From the NCBI GenBank assembly GCA_963728985.1, contig CAVSME010000003.1, forward strand, positions 1,364,001 through 1,428,000: a stretch of DNA of 64,000 bases, written 5' to 3'. Below the pieces are notes generated by a model. It was not told the origin of the DNA. It ran no database searches and saw only the letters and a program-made list of their open reading frames with translations. Source of the stretch: DASXAI01 sp963728985 (GTDB lineage: Bacteria > Actinomycetota > Acidimicrobiia > Acidimicrobiales > Ilumatobacteraceae). Shown here in pieces: positions 28,190 to 37,242 of the stretch (its first letter is position 1; the number at the start of each line of letters is the position of its first letter). Both the position numbers and the translations under genes were made by a program.

Positions 28190-28701
28190 GGCTACCGACC
28201 GACGACTGGGGCCGAAACGAATGCGATGCCCGCTCGCCCGTGTCCCGAGCCCATCCGATTCAGCATAGGTGGCGTCGACGCCGGGTCGCGGGGGCACAGT
28301 GCAGGTCGGCAGGCTGCGTACGTACCAGGGCCACGAGCTGGCGCACGACATGTCGTGCTGGCTTCGGCAGAGCGTCACCAGCATCGAGAGTGCAGGCGGG
28401 ATCCCCCGGGCGGTCCACGTTCCGCCTGGAACTCCCCATCGATCGGTAACGGCGGCATGTCCGCGGTGTGACGCGACCTGGCCCGTCTTGGGTTGTCGTC
28501 GCTTGGACGGTCCGAGGCGCACGTGCTGGCCAGCGTGGATCACGTGCTCGCGCTGTGCGCCGCGGGCCGCTGCTGCTCCAGGCGGGCGGCGGCGAGCCGG
28601 CATTTGTCTACCTCGACCACGAGCTCGTGGTACGAGACTCGACGGGTCGTCCGCGGGCCTGTCGATAGCATCGGTGCCAACCGCACTATGGGGAGGCGGT
28701 C
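28190..28701. other. Intergenic region without recognised gene
   Basis: About 510 bp between the divergent MgtA-like and amidohydrolase genes. No reading frame with protein-like composition, no RNA gene and no known riboswitch was recognised. It would contain both promoters and could hold an unrecognised Mg-responsive leader for the MgtA-like gene. Confidence 0.5.
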
Positions 28702-29814
28702 ATGCCCGAAACCATGTCCGTGGTCGATTCCGACGGTCACCTCGTCGAGCCGCCCGTCGTCTGGGAGGAGTACGCCGACCCCGCCTTCCGTGACCTCGTC
28801 ATCCAAGTACAGCGCACCGCCGGCGGGCGCGAGGAGCTGCGGGTGGAGGGGCGCCCGTACGGCTTGAGCCCGGCGCCAACCTGCATTCCGGGAGCGTTCA
28901 GCGATCCGGACACCACCGTGACGTGGGATGACCTGCTTCCGGGCGGCTATGACCCGACCGCGCGCCTCGCGGTGCTTGACGAAGAGGGCTTCGAGCGGGC
29001 GGTGTTCTTCCCGTCGATCTACCTCCTGTCGGGCGACATCGAAGATCCGGCTGTCGCGGCCGCCAACGCTCGCGCCTACAACCGATGGGTCGCCGACTTC
29101 TGCTCCGCCGATCCGGCCCGGCTGTTCGCATTCGGCGTCGCGCCACTGCAGGACGTCGCTCTGGCGGTCCGCGAGATCGAGCGCGTGGCGGCCTCGGGTC
29201 TCCGCGGCGTCACCATCCGGCCGGAGCGCTATCACGGCATGGCCGTCTACGCACCCGAGTGCGAGCCGTTCTGGGCCGCCGCTCGAGACGCCGACCTCAC
29301 CGTTGTCTTCCACGGCAGCTTCGGCAACCGGATGCCCGGCTTCGCCAGAACGCGCTACGACGACATGTTCTTCACCCACATGGTCTGCCATCCGTTCGAG
29401 CAGATGGCGGCCATGCTCGACACGATCTGCGGCGGCGTGCTGGAGCGCTTTCCTCGACTGCGGGTGGGCTTCTTCGAGGCCGGACTGGGCTGGCTGCCAT
29501 ACTGGCTCGAGCGGATGGACGAGCACTTCGACGAGATGCGCCATCTCGTACCGTCACTCACCCGCCCACCGACCGAGTATTTCCGCGAGCACTGCTTCGT
29601 CACGTGGGAGCCCGAGGAGACCGACGCACTGGCGCAGCTCACGCGCATGGGTCTGGAGGGCTGCGTGCTGTGGGGTTCCGACTATCCACATTTCGACTGC
29701 GTCTATCCCGGCGCGCTGGGAGAGGCCGACAAAGGGCTGGCGTCGCTCGACCAGCGTGTCCGGAAGGCGGTGCTCCACGACAACCCGGCTCGATTCGCCG
29801 CGTTGGATCGCTGA
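28702..29814 (+). CDS. Amidohydrolase-2 family (TIM-barrel) hydrolase
   Basis: 370 residues; the ATG at 28702 follows GGGAGG. The sequence has the amidohydrolase-2 pattern: SVVDSDGHLVEPPVVW with the DxH of metal ligands near the N-terminus, GVTIRPERYHG, VVFHGSF, a central His in FTHMVCHPFEQMA, and the terminal VLWGSDYPHFDCV with the conserved Asp. The usual reaction is metal-dependent hydrolysis or non-oxidative decarboxylation of aromatic or amide compounds. It stands alone and converges with the DUF3500 gene (3 bp between stops). Confidence 0.9.
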   Translation: MPETMSVVDSDGHLVEPPVVWEEYADPAFRDLVIQVQRTAGGREELRVEGRPYGLSPAPTCIPGAFSDPDTTVTWDDLLPGGYDPTARLAVLDEEGFERAVFFPSIYLLSGDIEDPAVAAANARAYNRWVADFCSADPARLFAFGVAPLQDVALAVREIERVAASGLRGVTIRPERYHGMAVYAPECEPFWAAARDADLTVVFHGSFGNRMPGFARTRYDDMFFTHMVCHPFEQMAAMLDTICGGVLERFPRLRVGFFEAGLGWLPYWLERMDEHFDEMRHLVPSLTRPPTEYFREHCFVTWEPEETDALAQLTRMGLEGCVLWGSDYPHFDCVYPGALGEADKGLASLDQRVRKAVLHDNPARFAALDR

Positions 29815-29817
29815 GGG

Positions 29818-30939
29818 TCAGTGGGCCGCCCGGTAGTGCTGGCTGAGCACGTCGGCGCCGAAGTCACCCTCCGGATCGCGCCAGACGGAGTGGACGTGGT
29901 TGGCGTCGCGCTGGGTGTTGTCGTACTCGACCAACAGCCGCGGTCCCTGGATCCGGTAGTAGTGCGGTTCGCCCGCGGCGAAGCCGCCCGCCCACGCGAA
30001 CGACAAGGCGTGCAGCCTTTCGCCGGCGTACTTGGCCGCCTCAGCCTCCGCCAACTCGTCGGGGATCCGGCCCACGTAGACGTCGAGCACCCGGCGGAGC
30101 AGCTCCTGTTGCGTCGGGCGCAGCGTCGATGCGGAAATGCCCTTGGGCATCGAGGTGAGGCGGAGCCTGTCGAGGTGCTCGGGTCGTAGCCCGGCGCGGT
30201 GCTCGGCCTGTTCCTGGATCCGGACGACGCGCTCCCCGAGCTCGCCGTCGAAGCGACGTCGCCAGATGTCGGCCAGCGGAGGCGGTACGTCGCCGTCGCT
30301 GATACGCGTCCGGTTGCCGCCCACCAGGTCCACCGGCGCGACGCTCGACACGACGCCGGCTCCCCGCTGGGTATCGTCGAGGGACTGGACCAGGTCGCGC
30401 GCCAGGTCCTCGGCGCCGGCGAGGGGCCGCAGCGGATGCGGGCCCAGCAACGGCGCGCAGGCCGGGTCCGACCCGAGAAAACACGGCGTCGAGGCGACGA
30501 CGGCGCCGTCCACGACGACGTGCTGGATCGAAACGTGATGACCGCCGAATCGCCACGACCACGCCGAGTCGGACGCCGGATCGCCGAACACCCGCAGGTA
30601 GTACCGCGCCGGATCGCGCCCTCGCTCGAAGCCCCAACTGGCGGTGAACCCTTCGAGCTCGTCGAGGATGTTCTCGAGGCCCATGATGGCCGAGACCGTG
30701 ACGAAACCCGGTCGCGACAGCCCGGTCGCGACGAGTCGCATGGCCAGACGCTGCTGACCCGGTCGGAGGTCGCCGAGCACGATCCCGCCGTGGTCGGTCG
30801 GCGTGTAGAACCAACGGCGGCGCTCCTCGTCGGCTGGGAACGGCCACGAGGCTACCGGGCGCTGTTCGGCGTCGAGAGCCCCGAGGAAGGCGACAGCGGC
30901 GCCGGCCATCCGTCGCGCTACGAGCCCCAGTTCGCTCAT
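29818..30939 (-). CDS. DUF3500 family protein, second copy in window
   Basis: 373 residues from the ATG at 30939. It has the same core as the protein at 19.8 kb: AGAAVAFLGALDAEQRPVASWPFPADEERR, LRLVATGLSRPGF, YLRVFGDPASDSAWSWRFGGHHVSIQHVV and a C-terminal LLVEYDNTQRDANHVHSVWRDPEGDFGADVL. Identity to the other copy is clearly low, so it is an old paralogue, not a recent duplicate. Its start overlaps the FAD-monooxygenase stop by 4 bp (ATGA), so it is translationally coupled to that enzyme and is probably part of its pathway. Confidence 0.9.
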   Translation of the reverse strand: MSELGLVARRMAGAAVAFLGALDAEQRPVASWPFPADEERRRWFYTPTDHGGIVLGDLRPGQQRLAMRLVATGLSRPGFVTVSAIMGLENILDELEGFTASWGFERGRDPARYYLRVFGDPASDSAWSWRFGGHHVSIQHVVVDGAVVASTPCFLGSDPACAPLLGPHPLRPLAGAEDLARDLVQSLDDTQRGAGVVSSVAPVDLVGGNRTRISDGDVPPPLADIWRRRFDGELGERVVRIQEQAEHRAGLRPEHLDRLRLTSMPKGISASTLRPTQQELLRRVLDVYVGRIPDELAEAEAAKYAGERLHALSFAWAGGFAAGEPHYYRIQGPRLLVEYDNTQRDANHVHSVWRDPEGDFGADVLSQHYRAAH

Positions 30940-32120
30940 CGCCCCGACGCCTCGAGGCCGAAGATGAGCTCGGGATCGCCCGGCCTCCAGTCGCCGTCGA
31001 CTTGGGAGCGGGCACCGATGCGCCGAGTGCGGTCGACGAGCTGCCGTCCCAGGGCGAGCTGGCCGGGCTCCCAGGCCGCCAGGGCTGACGGCACGTCGTC
31101 GTGGGCCGCCAGCGCCGCGGCCAAAGCCCATCCGTCGGCGGCCGCCTTGGCCGTGCCCGCCGCCGCGTGCGGACGGGCCACCCACGCCGCATCGCCCACG
31201 AGACACACCCGGCCGAAGGCCATGCGTGGCACCTCGACATCGAAGATGACCTGGACGAACGGCGCGTCGGCGGCGAGGACCACCGACGCGATCGGGGCCG
31301 GCAACCGCGCCTGCGCCGTAGCGCGTAGCTCGGCGATGTGATCCGGCCGAGCCGCACCGGGCGGCAGCGAGATCTCGTGCGGGAGCCCGTCCACATCAGT
31401 GAGCACGTCGGCCAAGTCGCCGCCGGCGAGGTAGTTCCGATACCACACGAAGTTCATCAGGCGGCGGTGGCGCTCGACCGACCCGTCCTGTCCGGGTATG
31501 GGATAGACGAGAACGTGGCTGTTGGCGTACACGAAGTACGTGATCGCATCTTCGAGCCGGTCGACGACGGCCGGGTCGAGACGGGTGATCGGCACAATGC
31601 CCCGCCACGCCACATAGCCGGCGTAGACCGGTTCGACGCCGGGGAGGAGCTCGCGACGGAAGTGTGATCCGATCCCGTCGGCACACACGAGGAGGTCGAC
31701 CCGGTCGCCGGTCTCGCCGGCTAGTTCGACGTCGACGCCGTCAGCGCGGGACGCGAAGCCGGTCACGTCGGCGCCCAGGCGGTAGCGGTCACGGCCGAAG
31801 CAGCCGAGCAACCGCCGGTACACGGTGTTCCACGAGCTGAACCGATAGACGTGAGCGTCGTCGTGCACCACGTCGCCGGACCGTGACAGATACCGAATGT
31901 GCCTCGTGGTCGTGCTGATCTCGTCGAGCGGCACACCGGCGCGCTCGACCAAGTATCGGTAGGTCTCGGGAAGCAGGCCGATACCGGCCCCGCGCTCCTG
32001 CAGCTCGACGGGTGAGCGCTCGAAGATCGTCACGTCGATGCCGAGGTCACGCAGCACGAGTCCAGTGGTGAGCCCTCCGAGTGATCCGCCGGCGATCGCG
32101 ACCCGACACGACGTCACCAT
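30936..32120 (-). CDS. FAD-dependent monooxygenase
   Basis: 394 residues. The N-terminal GxGxxG-type dinucleotide fold (RVAIAGGSLGGLTTGLVLRDLG), the ERSP acidic end, the DG motif (LLVCADGIGSHFR) and the second FAD motif (GRVCLVGDAAWVARPHAAAG) mark a class A flavoprotein hydroxylase. These use NAD(P)H and O2 to hydroxylate aromatic or similar compounds. It lies between the PPOX-fold gene (13 bp upstream) and a coupled DUF3500 gene, a three-gene operon read leftwards. No strong ribosome site is seen before the ATG. Confidence 0.93.
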   Translation of the reverse strand: MVTSCRVAIAGGSLGGLTTGLVLRDLGIDVTIFERSPVELQERGAGIGLLPETYRYLVERAGVPLDEISTTTRHIRYLSRSGDVVHDDAHVYRFSSWNTVYRRLLGCFGRDRYRLGADVTGFASRADGVDVELAGETGDRVDLLVCADGIGSHFRRELLPGVEPVYAGYVAWRGIVPITRLDPAVVDRLEDAITYFVYANSHVLVYPIPGQDGSVERHRRLMNFVWYRNYLAGGDLADVLTDVDGLPHEISLPPGAARPDHIAELRATAQARLPAPIASVVLAADAPFVQVIFDVEVPRMAFGRVCLVGDAAWVARPHAAAGTAKAAADGWALAAALAAHDDVPSALAAWEPGQLALGRQLVDRTRRIGARSQVDGDWRPGDPELIFGLEASGR

Positions 32121-32133
32121 CCGGAGGGATCGG

Positions 32134-32655
32134 TCACGGCTTGCCGAAGGTGGCCACTCGCTCCACCGGGCACTCGAATAGAACCCGTCGCTCGTCGATC
32201 GACGGGTCGCGCAGTCCGTAGGGGGGAGCCTGCTGGGTGTACTTCGTCCAGATGTGGTCGAGTTGGGCGGTGACGCGCTGACCTTCCTCGGGATCGTCTT
32301 CGAGGATCTCACGTCCGACGGTGCACTTGATGCTGAGCCAGTGGTAGGCGTTGTCGGGATTGACGATCAGGAGCGAAAGTTGTGGATTCTTGCGAATCCA
32401 GTCGACCTTCTTGCGATGCGTGGCCACGTTCACCAAGACCGTGGCGCCGTCGTAGTCGAACCACATCGGCGTCATGTTGACTCGCCCGTCGCCGCCGAGG
32501 AGCCCGATGATGCACGCGATGGGTCGGTCGAGCAACTGCCGGTAGATCGGATCGAGCTCGTCGAGCGATTCGATCTCCTCGTGATCGCCGACCGAGAACT
32601 GCTTCGGCTGGAGCCCGTCGGCCACGTCGAGGAACTTCGCCACCCGAATGGACAT
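32134..32655 (-). CDS. PPOX-class (pyridoxamine oxidase-like, F420/FMN) protein
   Basis: 173 residues. The split-barrel FMN/F420-binding fold shows in RPIACIIGLLGGDGRVNMTPMWFDYDGATVLVNVATHRKKVDWIRKNPQLSLLIVN, a pattern shared by actinobacterial F420-dependent PPOX-class enzymes. It is the first gene of a three-gene leftward operon with the FAD monooxygenase and DUF3500, and is divergent from a ThDP enzyme across 44 bp. Its substrate and cofactor are not known from the sequence. Confidence 0.88.
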   Translation of the reverse strand: MSIRVAKFLDVADGLQPKQFSVGDHEEIESLDELDPIYRQLLDRPIACIIGLLGGDGRVNMTPMWFDYDGATVLVNVATHRKKVDWIRKNPQLSLLIVNPDNAYHWLSIKCTVGREILEDDPEEGQRVTAQLDHIWTKYTQQAPPYGLRDPSIDERRVLFECPVERVATFGKP

Positions 32656-32699
32656 CGCTTGACCCCCCTGCGATCGAGATCCCTCTCTAATCTACGGCC

Positions 32700-34358
32700 A
32701 TGACTGCGGGCCGAGCGACACGCGCTGAAGCGCGCGTCTTGTCCCGGCAGGACATGGCGCGACACCTGATGGGCTCGTTGCGGTCGCACGGCGTGGACAC
32801 CGTCTTCGGCGTGCCGGGCGGGGGATCAAACCTCGACGTCGTGGGAGCCGCCGAGGCGTCGGGCTGCCGATTCGTGCTCACCCACACCGAGACGGCGGCA
32901 GCGATCATGGCGGGCGTCACCGCAGAGTTGAGCGGCCGGCTCGGGGCGTGCGTGGCAACACGCGGCCCTGGGGCGGCCAGCGCCGTGAACGGCGTCGCCC
33001 AGGCCAACCTGGACCGCCAGCCGATCGTCATCGTCACCGACTGCGTGTCGTCGGGCGAGTACGACCGCATCTCGCACCAGCGTCTCGACCACGACGTCCT
33101 CTTCGCCGCCGCTACGAAGGCGTCGGTGCGCTGGGCGGCCGGCGACGGCTCCGTGCCCGACGACGCGGTGGCCATGGCGTTGACCGGACGTCCCGGCGCG
33201 GTGCACATCGATCTCGATCCGAGCGCCCCTCGGTCGACCTGGACGACAAGGGCCGCCGCCCCCGGGCAGGCCGACATCGACGCCGTCCGCAGGCGCCTGA
33301 TGGCGGCTCGGCGGCCGGTGGTCGTCGCGGGCGTCGGCGCCGTGGCCGTGGGCGCCGAGCGCCGCACGGCGCTGCGGGAAGCGATCGCACGGTTCCTCGG
33401 CGGCACGAACATGCCGGTGCTCACCACGTACAAGGCCCGGGGGACGGTGAAGGACGGCGGGCCAAGCGCCGCCGGCGTCGCCACCGGCGCCACCATCGAA
33501 GCTCCCGTGCTCGAGGAGGCGGACCTCATCGTGGGCATCGGCCTCGATCCGGTGGAACTGATTCCCGCGCCGTGGCCCTACCCCGCGCCGCTCGTGTTGA
33601 TCGGCGGCTGGCCCGTCGACGACAGCACGTACTTCGGTGATCGGCTCGTCGCCGAGGCGACCGGTGACCTCCCCGCGCTGCTCGACATCCTGGCCGGCGT
33701 CGTGTCGACGACGTGGGTACCCGATGACGCTTCGAGCTACCGCCTCGGGGCGCTGGCGCGGCTTCGTGCCGCCGTGCCGGCTCGGCCGTCGGCCGTGACA
33801 CCGCAGGACGTCGTCACCATCGCCCGTGCCGAGGCGCCGGCGGGCTCGGTCGCCACCGTCGACGCCGGCGCGCACATGCTCGTGGCCGTGCCGTTGTGGG
33901 AAGTCGCCCAACCCGGCGAGTTGCTCGTCTCGAGCGGCCTGGCGACGATGGGGTTCTCGCTCCCGGCGGCGATCGCTGCCGCCCTCACCATGCCGAGACG
34001 GCGCGTCATCTGTTTCACCGGCGACGGCGGCCTAGGAATGGCATTGGCCGAACTGGAAACGCTCGGTCGCCTCGCGCTGGATGTTGTGGTCGTGGTCTTC
34101 AACGACGCCACACTGAGCCTGATCGCGGTGAAGCAGGACGACGAAGGCCACGGGGGCGACGGTGCCACACGGTATTCGCCGATCGACTTCGCCACCGTCG
34201 CCACCGGCTGCGGGGTGAGAGCAGAGCGGGCGAACGACCCGTCGTCGTACCGCCGTGCGCTGCGCGCCGCGCTCGACCGGAAGGGGCCGACGCTGCTCGA
34301 CGTCGCCGTGGACCCGTCGGGCTACCCCGCCGTGCTGGCCGCCGTCCGCGGCGGCTGA
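32700..34358 (+). CDS. Thiamine diphosphate-dependent enzyme, acetolactate-synthase-like
   Basis: 552 residues, the three-domain arrangement of ThDP decarboxylases: N-terminal pyrimidine domain with the activating Glu64 in THTETAAA, a middle domain, and the C-terminal diphosphate domain with GDGGLGMALAELETLG followed about 20 residues later by FND (the metal-binding GDG-x(n)-N motif). It resembles acetolactate synthase and related 2-oxoacid decarboxylases, but there is no ilvN or ilvC nearby, so it is probably catabolic. It is divergent from the PPOX/FAD/DUF3500 operon and may share its substrate pathway. Confidence 0.93.
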   Translation: MTAGRATRAEARVLSRQDMARHLMGSLRSHGVDTVFGVPGGGSNLDVVGAAEASGCRFVLTHTETAAAIMAGVTAELSGRLGACVATRGPGAASAVNGVAQANLDRQPIVIVTDCVSSGEYDRISHQRLDHDVLFAAATKASVRWAAGDGSVPDDAVAMALTGRPGAVHIDLDPSAPRSTWTTRAAAPGQADIDAVRRRLMAARRPVVVAGVGAVAVGAERRTALREAIARFLGGTNMPVLTTYKARGTVKDGGPSAAGVATGATIEAPVLEEADLIVGIGLDPVELIPAPWPYPAPLVLIGGWPVDDSTYFGDRLVAEATGDLPALLDILAGVVSTTWVPDDASSYRLGALARLRAAVPARPSAVTPQDVVTIARAEAPAGSVATVDAGAHMLVAVPLWEVAQPGELLVSSGLATMGFSLPAAIAAALTMPRRRVICFTGDGGLGMALAELETLGRLALDVVVVVFNDATLSLIAVKQDDEGHGGDGATRYSPIDFATVATGCGVRAERANDPSSYRRALRAALDRKGPTLLDVAVDPSGYPAVLAAVRGG

Positions 34359-34399
34359 GCATGAGCGGAAGCGAAGGTGTGGCGGAAGGAACAACGGCC

Positions 34400-34573
34400 C
34401 AGGCGAGCCGGAACCTCGCGGATCAGACGCACCGCCAGCGCCTCCTCGAACGCGTTGACAAGGGGTCGTCCTCCTCCGGACCTCGTCAGGATTGAGCCGC
34501 TCAACGCGACGCGCTCCACCCCGGCCTCCTTGCGGAAGTCGGCCAGAGTCTCGGACAACGGGTGGGCACACAA
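34400..34573 (-). pseudogene. Possible remnant of a kinase-like gene
   Basis: On the minus strand the frame that starts at 34573 reads LSETLADFRKEAGVERVALS and then a GSILTRSGGGRPLVNAFEEA stretch, which vaguely resembles the C-terminal part of BadF/N-acetylglucosamine-kinase-like ATPases. It has no complete N-terminus and loses sense near the ThDP gene end. Low confidence; it may be chance. Confidence 0.25.
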
Positions 34574-34600
34574 GCTCGTAACCCAGGACCGTCAACTGCC

Positions 34601-34858
34601 AGCAACCGCGGTAGCAACGCGACGGGAAACGGCACTGGCTCGGCGACGAATCGAGCGCATCTGTCCTACTACGTGGCGCTGTCGTACCTACTCATATGGC
34701 AGGGAGGAGTTCGAACCACTCCGAAGGCATTCGTCCTACTGGAGATGTACGAGGAACGGGAGGGATCCGCCCGACACGGGCGGCGCTGCGCATTGTGCCT
34801 GCTAGAGCCGGGGTGCAAGCCGCGACCGGTGCTGGTTGGTAGCAACCGCGGTAGGAAC
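34601..34858. repeat. 256-bp-class dispersed repeat, copy A
   Basis: A 258-bp element bounded by near-identical 18-bp direct repeats, AGCAACCGCGGTAGCAAC at 34601-34618 and the same with one change (GGAAC) at 34841-34858. A hairpin of 5-bp stem and 7-base loop, GGAGT-TCGAACC-ACTCC, sits at 34706-34722. Shared blocks with copy B at 59.2 kb include GGAACGGGAGGGAT, GGCGGCGCTGC and GTGCCTG in the same order and orientation. It is not an IS with a transposase and not a tRNA. Confidence 0.75.
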
Positions 34859-34879
34859 ACCATCTGCGTTGTACGGGTT

Positions 34880-35659
34880 TCACGCTCGGAGGTGCTGGTC
34901 GAAGAACGCAACGATGCGGCGTCGGGCGTCGCGGGCGGACGGTTCGTGGTAGTGGCTGCCCGTCAGGCGGGCGAGGACAACCATGATCGTGGAGGCATCG
35001 GCGGGGTCGTGGTCGTTGATGAACGAGTGCCCGGCGCCGGGATACTCCTTGACGTCATGAGGCACACCAGCGGCCGTGAGGACACGGTCGAGCTTGGCCG
35101 CCACGCCACGCAGCGTCCAGTCCTTGGCCCCATAGCTCCCGACAATGGGACAGGCTCCGGCCAGGAAGCGCTCATAGTCCTTTGGAAGGGCCCCGTAGTT
35201 GGCTGACGCCGCCGCGAAGCCGCGATCGGGCGCCAGCAGCAGCGCGAAGCCGCCACCCAAACAGAAGCCGATGACGCCCACTGTGCCGGTGCAGTCCGAG
35301 CGGGCGACCAGCCAGGACCGCGCCGCCTCGATGTCATCAAAGGTCCGTCCGTGTCCGGCCGTGATGTCGCGGAACATGGTGCGTAGGCAGGCGAGCTTGC
35401 GGCCCCGGAAGTACAGGTCCGGGGCGACGGCGAGGTAGCCGGCGGACGCGAGCCAATCGGCCTGGTTGCGCAGGTCGTGGCTCATGCCGAGCGCGTCGAA
35501 GATCACGACGACCCCGGGCCAGGGCCCGTCCCCGGTCGGCGTCGCCAGGTAGAGCCGTGTCCGCGACGGCTGTTCGAAGTGGGAGTTGGGACAGGATGCG
35601 ACGCCGCCGGGACGATCGTCCCTGGCCCCGTTCTCCGTCGACTGGCACGCTATGGCCAT
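34880..35659 (-). CDS. Dienelactone hydrolase family protein
   Basis: 259 residues. The alpha/beta-hydrolase fold includes the DLH-type nucleophile elbow with Cys (GVIGFCLGGGFALL), an acidic member around KDWTL and the histidine in GAGHSFIND. These enzymes hydrolyse dienelactone or related esters in aromatic degradation. The only in-frame start, ATG at 35659, overlaps the start of the divergent oxidoreductase by a few bases, so initiation is unusual. Likely part of an aromatic-compound or ester pathway; the substrate is unknown. Confidence 0.9.
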   Translation of the reverse strand: MAIACQSTENGARDDRPGGVASCPNSHFEQPSRTRLYLATPTGDGPWPGVVVIFDALGMSHDLRNQADWLASAGYLAVAPDLYFRGRKLACLRTMFRDITAGHGRTFDDIEAARSWLVARSDCTGTVGVIGFCLGGGFALLLAPDRGFAAASANYGALPKDYERFLAGACPIVGSYGAKDWTLRGVAAKLDRVLTAAGVPHDVKEYPGAGHSFINDHDPADASTIMVVLARLTGSHYHEPSARDARRRIVAFFDQHLRA

Positions 35660-36617
35660 GAAGGCGGCCGTCTCGACTCGCTACGGCCCGCCAGAGGTCG
35701 TGCACGTCATGGACGTCCCCGCGCCGGTACCGGAGCGGGATGAGCTGCTCGTCCGAGTCCTCGCCAGCACCGTGAACCGGACGGACTGCGGCTTCCGAGC
35801 CGCGCACCCGTGGTTCATCCGTGGCTTCACCGGCCTGACGAGGCCGAAGCGCACCATCTTGGGCAACGAGTTCGCCGGGGTCGTCGAGGCGGTGGGCGAG
35901 GATGTCAGCCGCTTCGCCGTCGGTGACCCGGTCTTCGGCTACGACGACACCCGCTTCGGTGGTCACGCCGAGTACCTCACCATCGGCCAGGACGCTCCGG
36001 TCGCGACGATGCCGGAGGGTCAGGACTTCGAGGTCATGGCGGCGGCGACGGAGGGATCGCACTACGCCCTCGCCTACATCCGGGCCGCCGCCGTCGACGA
36101 CAGCAGCGCTGTCCTCGTCTACGGCGCCACGGGCGCCATCGGTTCGGCGGCCGTGCAGATCATCAAGAGCCTCGGTGCTCACGTGACGGCGGTGTGCAGC
36201 AGCGAGCACGTCGAGCTCGTGGCCGGGCTGGGCGCCGACCGGGTGCTCGACCGCACGACCACGGACTTCGCTGCCGACACCCAGCGGTACGACCTTGTCT
36301 TCGACGCGGTCGGGAAGTGCTCGTTCGGGCAGTGCCGGAAGCTCCTGAAGCCACGCGGGATTTGGACGTCGACCGACCTCGGCCCCCTATCGCAGAACCC
36401 GCTGCTCGTGCTGGCGACCCACTTCTCCCGTGGGCGACGGGTGCTGTTCCCCTTCCCTACGATCAACCAGGAGATGGTCGACTATCTCAAGGGACTCGTC
36501 GAGTCGCGGCAGTTCACCCCCGTCGTCGACCGCACCTACCCGCTCGAGGCCATCGTCGAGGCGTACCGGTACGTGGAGACGCAGCAGAAGATCGGCAACG
36601 TCGTGATCACCGTCTGA
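35652..36617 (+). CDS. Zinc-independent MDR-family (quinone oxidoreductase-like) alcohol dehydrogenase
   Basis: 321 residues from ATG 35652 (or 35658, MK). The GroES-like N-terminal domain has STRYGPPEVVHV and NRTDCGFRAAHPW, and the Rossmann domain has VLVYGATGAIGSAAVQIIKSLGAHVTAV. The cysteines that bind structural zinc are absent, as in the quinone oxidoreductase and enoyl-reductase branch. It reduces a ketone, quinone or enone with NADPH. It is divergent from, and overlaps the start of, the dienelactone hydrolase gene. Confidence 0.92.
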   Translation: MAMKAAVSTRYGPPEVVHVMDVPAPVPERDELLVRVLASTVNRTDCGFRAAHPWFIRGFTGLTRPKRTILGNEFAGVVEAVGEDVSRFAVGDPVFGYDDTRFGGHAEYLTIGQDAPVATMPEGQDFEVMAAATEGSHYALAYIRAAAVDDSSAVLVYGATGAIGSAAVQIIKSLGAHVTAVCSSEHVELVAGLGADRVLDRTTTDFAADTQRYDLVFDAVGKCSFGQCRKLLKPRGIWTSTDLGPLSQNPLLVLATHFSRGRRVLFPFPTINQEMVDYLKGLVESRQFTPVVDRTYPLEAIVEAYRYVETQQKIGNVVITV

Positions 36618-36880
36618 GCGAAGAGGAGCGTTCCCGGGCTCAAGTAGAAATGACGTAGGCAGATTGAGGTCTCGGAAGTGCTGGCCACGGGAAGGCTCCA
36701 GCCCCGAGGGGATGGCCATGACGGTGACGAGGTACAGCATGACCGCTCCGTCCCGCATAGCCGGGGCCGACCGGGACCATCGCCTCTATCCGAGCACCGG
36801 TCAACGACGGACACTGATGTCGCGGCATCGCACGCGCGAGGATCTGAGCGTGCCGACAGCGCGAGCACACACACCAGTCT

Positions 36881-37063
36881 TCAGGGTGTCTGGTCCGGAA
36901 GCGGCCGCTTCAATAGAACGATGGGGTGCACCCAGCGCCAGCCCACCCCCCACGACGACACCATCGCGACGGCTTCCCACCCCTCGCGACCCAGCCGGTT
37001 GAGGTCCTCGATGTCCTTGTGCGGCTTCGCGAGGTCAAATGTCATGTACTCCCATTCCTGCAT
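36881..37063 (-). CDS. DUF4177-like small protein
   Basis: 60 residues from the ATG at 37063, which follows GAGGAGGAGA. The sequence begins MQEWEYMTFDLAKP and continues through LGREGWEAVAMVSSWG with a central glycine-tryptophan motif, the pattern of DUF4177-type small beta-proteins (EYK..., then GWE). Function unknown. The 260 bp between it and the oxidoreductase gene hold nothing I recognise. Confidence 0.72.
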   Translation of the reverse strand: MQEWEYMTFDLAKPHKDIEDLNRLGREGWEAVAMVSSWGVGWRWVHPIVLLKRPLPDQTP

Positions 37064-37242
37064 GTCTCTCCTCCTCAACGAGCGTTCGTCCCCGCTGAAC
37101 TCCACTCACACACGGCTGCGTCACCGTCGAAAGGTGTCACAGCGGCGGCAATATCGCCCGTCCGACCGGCGCCACCGATACCGGTCCGCGTCGTCAAGGA
37201 CAGCCGGGCGAAACCACCGTGTGTGCCACACGTTGGTTGGCA

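Noticed and set aside
34700..34760. tRNA-like T-arm (GAGTTCGAACCACTC) suggesting a tRNA gene
   Set aside because: No upstream 7-bp acceptor partner and no D- or anticodon arm could be found for it or for the similar copy near 59332; only the repeat structure is supported.
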